From Clostridia bacterium (GTDB lineage: Bacteria; Bacillota_A; Clostridia; Oscillospirales; CAG-272), in assembly GCA_017462125.1 (NCBI GenBank), contig JAFTRQ010000095.1, positions 1-43,559 of the forward strand: a DNA stretch of 43,559 bases, given 5' to 3'. Both the position numbers and the translations under genes were made by a program. Positions 1 to 8,640 of the stretch are shown in pieces; positions within the stretch are counted from its first letter, which is position 1; each line of letters opens with the position of its first letter. The notes below the pieces were generated by a model. It saw only the letters and a list, made by a program, of their open reading frames with translations, searched no databases and was not told where the DNA came from.

Positions 1-138
1 AAAACAGAACCCTAAAAAGCCTTATTTTACAAGGGTTTTGAGAGCAGTTTTAGGGATGGGCAAGGTATTTGTACCTATCCCCCTCATTTTGAGTTCTATT
101 TGTCTACATACCTAATACAAAAGCGGACAGTAGTTTTT

Positions 139-191
139 CTATCACTGCCCGAAGGACAATATCACTCTTTGCGATAGCAAAGAATACCACT
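139..191. repeat. Micro-hairpin array, short copy 1
   Basis: Nonamers CTATCACT, AATATCACT and AATACCACT separate two tiny palindromes: GCCC-gaa-GGac and CTTTGC-gata-GCAAAG. The same second hairpin and the same order recur at 32862-32908, followed in both places by the same terminator-like hairpin. This copy has only the right-hand (AATATCACT) half of the larger arrays at 32.7 and 35.8 kb. Confidence 0.7.
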
Positions 192-201
192 CATAAAAAT
201 G

Positions 202-258
202 CAGAAAAGAGAGAGTTTTACGGAATTTTACTTCCGCATTACTCTCTCTTCTGTTTTT
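202..258. terminator. Strong bidirectional hairpin terminator, dispersed copy 1
   Basis: CAGAAAAGAGAGAGT pairs with ACTCTCTCTTCTG around a small inner GGAA/TTCC hairpin. T runs lie on the 3' side on both strands. It could end transcription of the minus-strand binding protein. A near copy with a changed inner hairpin lies at 32918-32976. Confidence 0.65.
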
Positions 259-378
259 ATCGCAAGTTTCGCATTTGTATTACAAATGCTGTCGGGCTAT
301 GCCCATACCCTTATTCAAATTCTCCGATAAGGACAGCCCCCATTCGTCGTGACGGCTTTTTTGTATCAAAGCATTATA

Positions 379-1872
379 TTACTTTATCTCGTCGATGAAC
401 TTCTTGATCATCTTGTTAGCGGACTTATCAACCTTTGCCATAAAGGAAGCGATATTCTGGCTTGTGTTCGCCTTTGTCAGCTCGGGGATCACGTAGAGAA
501 GATTGGTTTGAGACATACAAGCGTAGTAGGTCTGTCCGAAGTCGGAGCAAACACCGTCCCAGATGATGGAAAGCATCTTCTTATCATCGGGAGAATCGGC
601 TACCTGCTTGCCGAGAAGCTTCTCATAGAACGCAAGGTTTACGTCCTTGCTGTAATACGCAAGCATCTCAAGAGCCTCTGCGGCCATAGGAAGGTTATCC
701 ACGTAGGAAGGAATGGTGATGTAGCCGCCCCACTGGAGAGAACGGTATCCAACGTCCTTCTGCGCCTCATCGTAGAGAGGATAAGGAAGAACTCCGAAAT
801 CAAGATCGTAATTCAGATAGTAAGGAAGGTCGTAGGAGGAGGAAACGGTCATAAGAACTCTGTCCGAAACGAAAGGAACCGTGGAGCTTGAGCCAAACGC
901 CCAGAACCAGGAGCAATCGGACTTTGCAAGATCAAGGAGCTTGTCAACGAGAGTGGTGGTCTTCTGGCTGTTGAGCGTGTTGTAAACGCTGACAACGTAC
1001 TCGCCCTTCTCGTTGGTCTCAACGAGGTTGATGTTGCATCCGTGGAGGAAGTTTACGAAAGGAACCGCCTGCAGACCCGAGATACCGAAGGTATCGTCGC
1101 CTGTTTTACCGTCGCCCGTGGCGTCGACGTACACCAGCTTTGCAAGGCTGATCATCTCGTCAAGAGTCCAACGGTAGTTATAGACCTTGGTATAGAGAGA
1201 TTCATCCAAAGCGGATGCATACTTCTCCATCATTCCCTTGTTGAAGGAAACGACGTTGGTATAAAGGATATTGAAATCGCTGAAGCCGAGATAACGGTGA
1301 TCCTTAACCGCGATGCTGTCCATAAAATCAAGATTCCAATAGTCAGCCTCAAGGTTGATCTCGGAAACCGTGTTCAGGTCGGCAAGGAAGTTCTCGGAAA
1401 CGAGAGAGGTGATACCGATGTAGTTGTGGGTCAGAAGGGTGTGCACGGAGCCATCCTTGTTCTTAACGGCTGTCTTGAAGGGCTCGAGATACTTACCCTC
1501 GGTAAGCGTACGGGAGCCGAGGATCTCGATGCCGAGGTGCTCGCTGACCTTCATCTGTCTGTCGTAAAGAGCCTGCGACAGAACGTCGTTGCTGCTCTCC
1601 TCGACCCAATAGTAGTCGATGGGGTTTACGTCACCGTGGATGTGGATAAAATAATCCGCACCGTAATTCTTTTTTGCTACCTCGGGAACGTCCTCAACAA
1701 CGGTCTCCACCGCTTGGGTCTCGGTTACTGTTCCCGATTGATCGTTGTTCTCAAGTGCCTGATCGCCCTTTTCCGTCGTTTCCTCGGTCTTGCCACCGTC
1801 ACAGGCAACGAAAGCGGAAAAAGCAATGACAAGCGTAAGAAGCAGCGCGATCAAACGCATAAGCTTGTTCAT
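379..1872 (-). CDS. Extracellular solute-binding lipoprotein (ABC sugar-type)
   Basis: This 497-residue protein starts with a hydrophobic signal (residues 5-23) ending in a lipobox-like SAFVAC, so it should be lipid-anchored outside the cell. An acidic Glu/Thr-rich linker follows (about 25-65), then a binding-protein fold with family-1 features (long, aromatic-rich, for example YYWVEES and a DATGDGKTGDDTFG loop). Length fits the usual 420-550 residues for clostridial carbohydrate-binding proteins. The start has a good site (AGGAGG, 8 nt upstream). No permease or ATPase gene is adjacent, so it is an orphan and would need a partner transporter elsewhere. It is transcribed from a strong promoter about 235 nt upstream. 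The ligand cannot be read from sequence; a carbohydrate is an inference from family. Confidence 0.8.
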   Translation of the reverse strand: MNKLMRLIALLLTLVIAFSAFVACDGGKTEETTEKGDQALENNDQSGTVTETQAVETVVEDVPEVAKKNYGADYFIHIHGDVNPIDYYWVEESSNDVLSQALYDRQMKVSEHLGIEILGSRTLTEGKYLEPFKTAVKNKDGSVHTLLTHNYIGITSLVSENFLADLNTVSEINLEADYWNLDFMDSIAVKDHRYLGFSDFNILYTNVVSFNKGMMEKYASALDESLYTKVYNYRWTLDEMISLAKLVYVDATGDGKTGDDTFGISGLQAVPFVNFLHGCNINLVETNEKGEYVVSVYNTLNSQKTTTLVDKLLDLAKSDCSWFWAFGSSSTVPFVSDRVLMTVSSSYDLPYYLNYDLDFGVLPYPLYDEAQKDVGYRSLQWGGYITIPSYVDNLPMAAEALEMLAYYSKDVNLAFYEKLLGKQVADSPDDKKMLSIIWDGVCSDFGQTYYACMSQTNLLYVIPELTKANTSQNIASFMAKVDKSANKMIKKFIDEIK

Positions 1873-2108
1873 ACTTATGTCCTCCTAATAATGAATTTAA
1901 TTTATTTTCAGCCGAATAGCTTACTCTGTTTTATCACCTTTTCGCCGTATTGAAACGGTTAGCCGAACGGTCTCTCTGCATTGCGGAGGTGATAGCGCGG
2001 TGAAACGCAAAAGGTGCTCCCTTTGATTCGGAAAAATCAAAAAAGCACCAAAACGGGGCGTTTATGTCGTGAACGCTTCGCTTTGGCACGTCTCCAAATC
2101 TCTGTACC
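1873..2108 (-). promoter_or_regulatory. Long structured 5' leader of the binding-protein gene
   Basis: Between the promoter and the start codon lie about 235 nt. On the minus strand this leader can form GGTGC...GCACC with an inner GATT/AATC pair (about 2009-2055), followed by four T residues, which looks like an attenuator. A GCGTT/AACGC hairpin lies upstream of it. I do not recognise a known riboswitch class. No protein-coding gene is supported here. Confidence 0.4.
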
Positions 2109-2114
2109 GCATTC

Positions 2115-2143
2115 ATTATACAATACAAATTCCCTTTTGTCAA
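2115..2143 (-). promoter_or_regulatory. Sigma-A promoter for binding-protein gene
   Basis: On the minus strand TTGACA and TATAAT are separated by exactly 17 nt, a consensus match. Transcription would begin near 2108. Confidence 0.8.
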
Positions 2144-2180
2144 GTGTTTTTAACATTATTTATATTTTATATGATTTGTA

Positions 2181-2209
2181 TTGCAAACGCCCGATTTTTG
2201 TGATATAAT
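2181..2209 (+). promoter_or_regulatory. Sigma-A promoter for the FtsK-like gene cluster
   Basis: TTGCAA, 17 nt, TATAAT. Transcription would begin near 2216, which puts the upstream TTG and ATG codons at 2181 and 2214 outside the message. This supports 2253 as the start of the ATPase. Confidence 0.75.
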
Positions 2210-2252
2210 TACAATGAATAAGTATTTTTTCACATATCAGAGGTATAGATCC

Positions 2253-5200
2253 ATGACGAATTATACAGACAAGATCAGCCAATATCTGCAGTATTCGAGC
2301 GAGATCGAGGCGCTTGAGGGCAACCTTCCAAGCAAGGAGAAGGAGCTTCAAAGCAAGTATTCCGCCGATTATCTGAAGCTTGAGCGGGAGCTCCGCGGCT
2401 ATCTGACCAAGATCAAGCCCACGGTTGAGACCGTGTGCAGTCTTTACAAGGGCAAGGCTCAGCTTTCCGACGGCAGAATCCGCCTGCAGGACGGGATCCT
2501 GAAGCAGCGCTATGACGGTGCTAACGCCTGCGACGTTGCGATGGCGGCAGGAAACGAGAGCATCAAGCTGTTGTCTGCCATCATTCAAAGGGTCAACGTG
2601 GATGCCAATCTGCGCGAGTTTGCCATCCGATACAATACCGTGACGGAGATATATTCTCACACCGACAGTCTGCTTAAGAAGGCGGTGGCGGGGGCGATGG
2701 ACGACTATCGCAAAAGGATCGACGCGCTGAAGAGCAAGAGGCAGGCGATCTGTCGGGATGCCGAAGAATTCGAGGCGATGGTAACTCACGTTTTGAAGAC
2801 CGACGAAAGGCTCCGCCTTAAGGCGATCGTCAACGATCAGCTTGCGTGTGCCGAGGACTTTGCCACACAGCTCTCGCTCCCGTTGGGCTACGAAGCCTGC
2901 AGCGGCGGAATGCTTGGCGGTGACGGGCAAAAGCGGGTGCTGCTTTCCCTGCTTGAGTGGAAGCTTCACGAAAACGGAGTGGCGGTCATCAGAGCCGACA
3001 GGCAGGATATCGACGGCAAGCAGCTCTCGGATTGCGCCGTCAACACCGTAATACAGTTTCTCTTCTCATACCCCGCCTCCGCCAAGAGGATCCTGCTCTG
3101 CGACAGCTGCTCCTCCAACACGGTCACCACCTTTGCGGGTATTCTGAAGAACAGCGATCCCGAGCTCTTTTTCGATCACGCAAGCGGCGGCTTTATCAAA
3201 AATTCCGACGAGGATATCCGCGCCTCCCTTCAGGAGCTGAACAGGATCATCAACGAGAGGATCATGCTCCTCGGTCAATCCCATTGCAAAAGCGCCCTTG
3301 AATACAATCATAAAAACAGGGACAACCCCATGCCCATCATTCTGACGCTTCTCGACGGCTATCCCTTCCGATACGAAAACGCGGGCGACAGCCTCGAGAG
3401 CATCCTGAAGAACGGCAGCAGCGCGGGCGTGTTCTTCCTCATTATCGAGAATACGCACGAGGACGAGGACTTCAAATATCTCCGCAAGCGCCTCCCTCAG
3501 CTTGACGGCATCACCGATCTGATCCTTGATTTCAAGGTCACAGACGGCGAGGGCTATCTGTATAAGGGTGACAAGGGCTATCTCTGCGACACCTGCGGCG
3601 ACCGCTACGATCTTGGCGCGCTGCTTGGCGCTCTCAAGCCCTCAGCCTCGGAGAGCCTGCGCAAGACCGTATATCTTGACAGCGTTGTTGAAAAAGAGGA
3701 TTTTGCAGACAGCGCAAGGCGCAGAAAATACGCGAAAACGCTGTCGATCCCCATCGGAAAGCAGGGCTCGAATCCGATCTCCGTTGAGCTGAGCGCCGAC
3801 GACCTGAACGCCCATCTCGCGATCATCGGTACCACGGGCTCGGGTAAGACCGCGTTTATCAACAGCCTGATCCTGTCGGCAAGCAAGCTTTATTCCCCCG
3901 CAGAGCTGGAGCTCCATCTGATCCTGATGGTCAAGAAGGATTTCAGCATTTTTGAAGAAGAGGCACTGCCTCATCTGAAAACCATGGTCACGGGAAATCA
4001 TATCTTCGCCGCAAACGACGTGCTGGACTTCATCGACGAGGAGATGAAGCGCCGCAGTGAGCTGATCGGCTCTTACGGAAGCATTTACGCATACAACGAG
4101 GTGGCTGCAGAGCCGCTCCCCCGTTGTATGATCATCATCGACGAGTTTTATCAGCTGGTTCACGGCAGCAGCGCGGCGATCGACCGCATCAACAGGATCG
4201 CTCAGGTAGGTCGTTCCTTCGGCATCAGCCTGGTGATCTCCTCCATCAATTTCCCCATTGAGATCAACTCGATCATTCCGCTGTTCGGCAACAGGATCGA
4301 GTTTGCGTCGGGAGAAAACGCAGGTCAGCTGATCCCGCAGGCGGCAAGCCGTCAGAACGAGCTGACGGGGGCAAAGGGTCTTTGCTTCTATTCCCGCGGC
4401 GGAAACCTGCACAGCGTGACCGTCGCCTTCTCGGGTGAGGGCGACAGGCTCAAGGAGCATATCCAAGAGGTGAAAAATAAATATCCCGACTGCGAAATGG
4501 AGCTGAGAAGCGAGATCAGGGCGGTCAGAATCGGGAACGAGGGCGACGCTCCCTTCACCGTAAAGCGCGCAAAGCGGAATTACGACGAGGACGGCATCAT
4601 CAGAGCAAGGCTGGGCACCACCTACCTTTCGGGCAAGGCGCTGGAATACCCCTTCGACTCAAAGAACAATCTTCTGTTCCTCTTCGGTCACTATCTGAAG
4701 ACGAAAATGATGGAGGCTTCGCTGATCAAGGACACGCTTGTCCTGTCGCGCGACGTGGATGAGCCGACGGTCTACTATATCGATTACAACAAAAACGCGT
4801 CGCTCAAGCGAGCGAAAACGGTCATCAAGAGCCTGCGCGACGGCTGGGTGATGTCGGGCAAGATGGTCTACAGCGGCAGCGACGAGGCGGAGGACACCCT
4901 TGACGAGATCAAGGATCTGATCCGAACGAGAGAGGACGACGAGGAAAGCGAGCTCTACCCCGTTTTGGTGGTGATCGCAAAGGCAGACGAGCTGTTTGAG
5001 GATGACGACGAGTGCGAATCGCTCTGCGAGCTTATCTCAAGGGGCAAGGAATGTAACGTGTATTTCGCCATCCAATGCAACGAGCCCGTAAGGTTTTACG
5101 GCTCGGACAAATACGTCGCCGACGCCGTCATTTTTCCCGACAGATGCAGTGAGGGCGAGGAATACTCCTCCGTGGCGCTCTGCGCCGCTCTTGAGGAGAT

Positions 5201-5357
5201 GCCCGCGGCATCCACCGAAAAGGGCAAAAAGCTGCTCTCCAACGCATCAACGTCCGCTTTGGACCCCATGCTGCACGTCCTGTGCGACAACAACAAAATA
5301 TCGGTCTTTATTCCCTACGAATACGACGAGGACTATTTGAGAAGCATAGTTGATTGA
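2253..5357 (+). CDS. Soluble FtsK/EssC-like multi-domain ATPase
   Basis: This 1034-residue protein has a charged, coiled-coil-rich N-terminus (about 1-210) followed by three FtsK/HerA-like modules. The middle module has a Walker A motif GTTGSGKT (526-533) and a Walker B motif MIIIDEF (D630, E631). The first module (about 215-450, with PIILTLLDGYP) and the third (about 770-1034, with LFGHYLKTKM where the P-loop should be) look degenerate. Three tandem ATPase modules are typical of EssC/EccC, the motor of type VII secretion. Unlike those, I see no membrane segment and no FHA domain. The start is set by CAGAGG 9 nt before ATG and by the promoter. It heads a same-strand cluster that includes WXG100-like proteins, which in known systems are substrates of this motor. 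A DNA or peptide translocation role is inferred. Confidence 0.75.
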   Translation: MTNYTDKISQYLQYSSEIEALEGNLPSKEKELQSKYSADYLKLERELRGYLTKIKPTVETVCSLYKGKAQLSDGRIRLQDGILKQRYDGANACDVAMAAGNESIKLLSAIIQRVNVDANLREFAIRYNTVTEIYSHTDSLLKKAVAGAMDDYRKRIDALKSKRQAICRDAEEFEAMVTHVLKTDERLRLKAIVNDQLACAEDFATQLSLPLGYEACSGGMLGGDGQKRVLLSLLEWKLHENGVAVIRADRQDIDGKQLSDCAVNTVIQFLFSYPASAKRILLCDSCSSNTVTTFAGILKNSDPELFFDHASGGFIKNSDEDIRASLQELNRIINERIMLLGQSHCKSALEYNHKNRDNPMPIILTLLDGYPFRYENAGDSLESILKNGSSAGVFFLIIENTHEDEDFKYLRKRLPQLDGITDLILDFKVTDGEGYLYKGDKGYLCDTCGDRYDLGALLGALKPSASESLRKTVYLDSVVEKEDFADSARRRKYAKTLSIPIGKQGSNPISVELSADDLNAHLAIIGTTGSGKTAFINSLILSASKLYSPAELELHLILMVKKDFSIFEEEALPHLKTMVTGNHIFAANDVLDFIDEEMKRRSELIGSYGSIYAYNEVAAEPLPRCMIIIDEFYQLVHGSSAAIDRINRIAQVGRSFGISLVISSINFPIEINSIIPLFGNRIEFASGENAGQLIPQAASRQNELTGAKGLCFYSRGGNLHSVTVAFSGEGDRLKEHIQEVKNKYPDCEMELRSEIRAVRIGNEGDAPFTVKRAKRNYDEDGIIRARLGTTYLSGKALEYPFDSKNNLLFLFGHYLKTKMMEASLIKDTLVLSRDVDEPTVYYIDYNKNASLKRAKTVIKSLRDGWVMSGKMVYSGSDEAEDTLDEIKDLIRTREDDEESELYPVLVVIAKADELFEDDDECESLCELISRGKECNVYFAIQCNEPVRFYGSDKYVADAVIFPDRCSEGEEYSSVALCAALEEMPAASTEKGKKLLSNASTSALDPMLHVLCDNNKISVFIPYEYDEDYLRSIVD

Positions 5358-5383
5358 CAAATTTTATTTACGAGGTATATATT

Positions 5384-5884
5384 ATGGAATTGAAATACTG
5401 TCCCGAATGTGGCGCGAAGCTGTTCACACAGAAGTTCTGTCAGGAATGCGGAGAAAATCTGAGCAAGTACCTTGCGGATGAGGAAGACTTCGAAGAAGAA
5501 GATTACGAAGACGAGGAAGACTTCGAGGACGAGGAAGACTTCGAGGACGAGGAAGACTTCGAGGACGACGAAGACGACGAGGACGACGAAGACTACGAAG
5601 ACGAGGAAGACTACGAAGACGAGGAAGACTTCGAGGACGACGAGGACGACGAAGACTACGAGGACGAGGAAGACTTCGAAGAAGAAGATTACGAAGACGA
5701 GGAAGACGAGGAAGACGACGAGGACACCTCGGATTTGATCGATAATTTATTGAACTCGATGCTGGAAATGGATGACGACGAGCTCGACGCGGCATCCGCG
5801 TACGTCGACAAGTGCCTTGACCTGCTTCGCTCACAGGGCATCGACGCAATGATGGATTTTATGAACGACACAGACAACGAATAA
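5384..5884 (+). CDS. Zinc-ribbon protein with Asp/Glu tandem-repeat domain
   Basis: This 166-residue protein begins with a zinc ribbon: CPEC at 6-9 and CQEC at 19-22. A long acidic tract (about 29-125) follows, built from short EDEEDFED and EDDEDDED units. A more ordered C-terminal segment (about 126-166) could be helical. The acidic tract is encoded by a DNA tandem repeat, so its length probably varies between strains. The zinc ribbon is nearly the same as those of the next three genes. The start at 5384 has GAGG about 8 nt upstream; the gene follows the ATPase by 26 nt, consistent with one transcript. No signal peptide is present. Function is unknown; a polyanionic binding tail is a guess. 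Confidence 0.7.
   Translation: MELKYCPECGAKLFTQKFCQECGENLSKYLADEEDFEEEDYEDEEDFEDEEDFEDEEDFEDDEDDEDDEDYEDEEDYEDEEDFEDDEDDEDYEDEEDFEEEDYEDEEDEEDDEDTSDLIDNLLNSMLEMDDDELDAASAYVDKCLDLLRSQGIDAMMDFMNDTDNE
5479..5730 (+). repeat. In-frame acidic minisatellite
   Basis: The 18-base unit GACGAGGAAGACTTCGAG and 6-12 base variants repeat through the acidic domain of the gene at 5384. The reading frame is kept throughout. Such tracts change length by slippage. Confidence 0.8.
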
Positions 5885-5903
5885 CAACCGAAGGAGAACG
5901 ATG

Positions 5904-7610
5904 ATGAAATTCTGTCCCGAATGCGGCGCGAAGCTGATCACACAGAAATTCTGTCAGGAGTGTGGCGCCAACATCAGCAAATACTTAGGTAACAAAGGCA
6001 GCTCCGAAAGCTCCGAAAGCCTTGCGGGCTTTGACTTCTCCGCTCTGGAGAACGAGGCCTCAAAGCAGCTCAAGGAGCAGGAGAGGCTTGAAAAGATCAA
6101 AAAAGACTTTGAAATAGAGAACGGCGTACTGATAAAGTACAAGGGCAAGGGCGGTAAGGTCGTGGTGCCGAAGAGTGTTACGGTCGTGGGAGCGAAGGCT
6201 TTTTCCCAAGCTTGGAGCATACGCAGTGAAATCACGGAGGTATCCTTCGAAGGAAATATTACCGAGATCGGTGAGGCCGCGTTTGAAGGCTGCTACAATA
6301 TGACAAGCATCGCGCTCCCCGACTCCCTGAGAATAATCGGTGAATCGGCTTTTTGCGGCGCGGGTATGGAGAGCGTTGCTCTGCCGCGCGGTCTGGAACT
6401 GTTAGGCAGCAGTGCGTTTTCACACGCTCGTCTGACAAGCATAACCGTCCCCGGCGGCGTGATCTTTGATGACCAACACCGAGGTTATGTTTTTTATTGC
6501 TGTGAGAATCTGCGCTCGGTTACGATCGAGAACGGCGTGAAAAGCATCCCGCCACATATGTTCAGCGGCTGCAGAGCCTTGGAAAGCATCACGATCCCGC
6601 ACAGTGTGACGAATATCGAAGGCTGTGCGTTCTATAATTGCACCCGACTGAGAAGCATCACGATCCCGCACGGGGTGACGAATATCGAAGGCTGTGCGTT
6701 CTATAAATGCACGTCCCTGACCGGCGCTACCCTTCCCGACACTATCGCATCGATCGGATCCCTTGCGTTTGCAAGCTGTAGCAGCCTAACGAGCATCACG
6801 GTCCCCAAGGACGTCACCTTTTTAGCGGATGATGCCTTCACCGATTGTGTCGCTTTGGAAAGAATTCAGTATAACGCCACCTCGCTCAATATGATCGGCA
6901 GGGGCACAAGAGGCAGCTTCAGCTTCAGCGCGTTTTTGGGAGCCAAAAACGACACCTCCTCCAACGAGGTCAGATACAGCGGATTTCAGAATAATGCGTT
7001 TCAGAACGCGGGCTCGGAGCGCGGCGGCATCACCGTAACCATCGGAGCCAACGTTCTGCGCGTCCCCGATGGCCTCTTCCACGCTGAAAATTGCAAAATT
7101 ACCGGCATTGTATTCGAATCGGGAAGCAATTGTCAGATCATAGGCGCATATGCCTTCTACAATTGTCAGATGGTAAGAAGCATCGAGATACCCCGTAGCG
7201 TGGTTGAGATCGGCGCGTACGCATTTTTCAAATGCTCGAGCGTTACGCACTTTGAGCTGCCGAGCAGGGTCAACAAGATAGGAGAGAGCGCGTTCAGCTG
7301 CTGTGAAAGCCTTGTCAGCATCACGATGCCCTCTTACCTCACGGAGATCGCGAATGATACCTTCAACTCCTGTAAAAATCTGGAGAGCATTACCATTCCG
7401 AACGGAGTCACAAGGATCGGAGAATGCGCTTTCCTCGGCTGCGATTCCATATCACTTCTTGAAATTCCTTACAGCGTAAAGGAAATAGAGCACTATGCGC
7501 TCAAGATCAAGAACAGATTGACCCTCAAATTGCCGAGACATCTCTCGTGGCAGTTCTTCAAGGAAGAATATGAATTTAACCGCGACGATTGGAAACTGAT
7601 TGAATATTAA
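5904..7610 (+). CDS. Zinc-ribbon protein with BspA-like leucine-rich repeats, large
   Basis: This 568-residue protein has an N-terminal zinc ribbon (CPEC 4-7, CQEC 17-20), a Ser/Glu-rich linker and amphipathic helix (about 30-70), then many copies of the LRR_5 (BspA, Treponema-type) repeat of about 23 residues, recognisable as IxxxAFxxCxxLxxIxIPxxVxxI, to residue about 550. Most BspA-type proteins are secreted; this one has no signal peptide and is probably cytosolic. GGAG lies 7 nt before the ATG at 5904, the same spacing as its paralogue at 7624; the ATG at 5901 is the alternative. Its first 180 bases are almost identical to those of the gene at 7624, a sign of recent duplication or gene conversion. 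Role is unknown; LRR_5 arrays usually bind proteins. Confidence 0.75.
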   Translation: MKFCPECGAKLITQKFCQECGANISKYLGNKGSSESSESLAGFDFSALENEASKQLKEQERLEKIKKDFEIENGVLIKYKGKGGKVVVPKSVTVVGAKAFSQAWSIRSEITEVSFEGNITEIGEAAFEGCYNMTSIALPDSLRIIGESAFCGAGMESVALPRGLELLGSSAFSHARLTSITVPGGVIFDDQHRGYVFYCCENLRSVTIENGVKSIPPHMFSGCRALESITIPHSVTNIEGCAFYNCTRLRSITIPHGVTNIEGCAFYKCTSLTGATLPDTIASIGSLAFASCSSLTSITVPKDVTFLADDAFTDCVALERIQYNATSLNMIGRGTRGSFSFSAFLGAKNDTSSNEVRYSGFQNNAFQNAGSERGGITVTIGANVLRVPDGLFHAENCKITGIVFESGSNCQIIGAYAFYNCQMVRSIEIPRSVVEIGAYAFFKCSSVTHFELPSRVNKIGESAFSCCESLVSITMPSYLTEIANDTFNSCKNLESITIPNGVTRIGECAFLGCDSISLLEIPYSVKEIEHYALKIKNRLTLKLPRHLSWQFFKEEYEFNRDDWKLIEY

Positions 7611-7623
7611 AGGAGAAATTATT

Positions 7624-8607
7624 ATGAAATTCTGTCCCGAATGCGGCGCGAAGCTGATCACACAGAAATTCTGTCAGGAATGCGGCGCCAACATCAGCAA
7701 ATACTTAGGTAACAAAGGCGGCTCCGAAAGCTCCGACAGCCTTGCGGGCTTTGACTTCTCCGCTCTGGAGAACGAGGCCTCAAAGCAGCTCCGAGAGCAG
7801 GAACTGCTGGCAGACTTTGAGGTTGTGGACGGCGTACTGATAAAGTACAAGGGCAAGGGCGGCAAGGTCACGATCCCCGCTTGCATCAATAGCATTGGAA
7901 AAGAGGCTTTCAAGGATAACGACAATATAACCGAGGTGGTCATCGAGGACGGAGTTGAGACGATCGAAGGGCACGCCTTCTTCTGCGCTACGGCTTTGCG
8001 GAAGGTCACCATCCCCAACAGCGTCACAAGGATCGCACAGTATGCCTTCGCCTCCTGCAAGGCACTCGAAACGGTCAACATTCCCAACCAATTAAAAACC
8101 TTTTCCGGCCTTGTATTTTCCGGCTGTACCTCTCTGACTGACATCACATTCAATCCCGGCAACACCTACAACATCATTGACGGCAACCTCTATACAAAGG
8201 ACTGCACCTGTCTGATCCTGTATGCAAACCGCCGATATCGCGCGCATTTTAATATCCCCCGAAGCGTCACGCTGATCAGCGGCGGTGCGTTTTCGGGCTG
8301 TCGCACACTGATCGGCGTAACGATTCCCGACGGCGTGACAAGCATTGAGACAAGCGCATTCAGCCGCTGTGAAAATCTGACCGAGGTCACCATACCCGGC
8401 AGTGTCAGGACCGTTGGAGGCGGCGCGTTTGAGAATTGCCTCTCGCTGAGCCGGGTTGAGATCTGCAACGGTGTTGAGCAGTTCGGTTGGTTTGCGTTCG
8501 CAGGCTGTACGTCGCTGAAAAAGATATTCTTCCCAAAGAGCGTGTACGAAATCGGTATCGGAGCGATCGACGACTCGACGGAAGCAAACGTCAGAGGCTT
8601 CCTTTGA
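7624..8607 (+). CDS. Zinc-ribbon protein with BspA-like leucine-rich repeats, medium
   Basis: This 327-residue protein has the same layout as its upstream neighbour: zinc ribbon (CPEC/CQEC), linker ending in a helix, a short beta segment (VDGVLIKYKGKGGKVTIP) and then about nine LRR_5 repeats. The ribbon and linker match the upstream gene almost base for base, while the repeat region differs, so the head is conserved and the recognition part is variable. The start is chosen from AAGGAG 7 nt before ATG, 13 nt after the stop of the previous gene. No signal peptide or membrane segment is visible. Function is unknown. Confidence 0.75.
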   Translation: MKFCPECGAKLITQKFCQECGANISKYLGNKGGSESSDSLAGFDFSALENEASKQLREQELLADFEVVDGVLIKYKGKGGKVTIPACINSIGKEAFKDNDNITEVVIEDGVETIEGHAFFCATALRKVTIPNSVTRIAQYAFASCKALETVNIPNQLKTFSGLVFSGCTSLTDITFNPGNTYNIIDGNLYTKDCTCLILYANRRYRAHFNIPRSVTLISGGAFSGCRTLIGVTIPDGVTSIETSAFSRCENLTEVTIPGSVRTVGGGAFENCLSLSRVEICNGVEQFGWFAFAGCTSLKKIFFPKSVYEIGIGAIDDSTEANVRGFL

Positions 8608-8632
8608 TCGGTAGTAAAACACTATATACAAT
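8604..8632 (+). promoter_or_regulatory. Internal promoter upstream of shared leader copy A
   Basis: TTGATC, 17 nt, TACAAT, overlapping the stop of the previous gene. The predicted start (about 8639) falls at the first base of the conserved leader, supporting an RNA role for that leader. Confidence 0.5.
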
Positions 8633-8640
8633 AAGGAGAA

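Larger units (their letters stand above)
1..378. other. Left-edge intergenic region, no gene supported
   Basis: I see no credible gene here. The first 60 bases contain an AACCCT/AGGGTT inverted pair that may be the end of something outside the window. From 139 the region carries a short micro-hairpin array and from 202 a strong hairpin, both listed separately and both repeated near 32.7-33.0 kb. The minus-strand binding-protein gene converges on this region. Confidence 0.5.

Noticed and set aside
2253..5357. Conjugation or chromosome-segregation FtsK
   Set aside because: No membrane domain, no gamma DNA-recognition domain, no relaxase, and three ATPase-like modules instead of one.
5479..5730. 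CRISPR or non-coding tandem repeat
   Set aside because: The units keep one reading frame inside a gene with start, stop and ribosome site.
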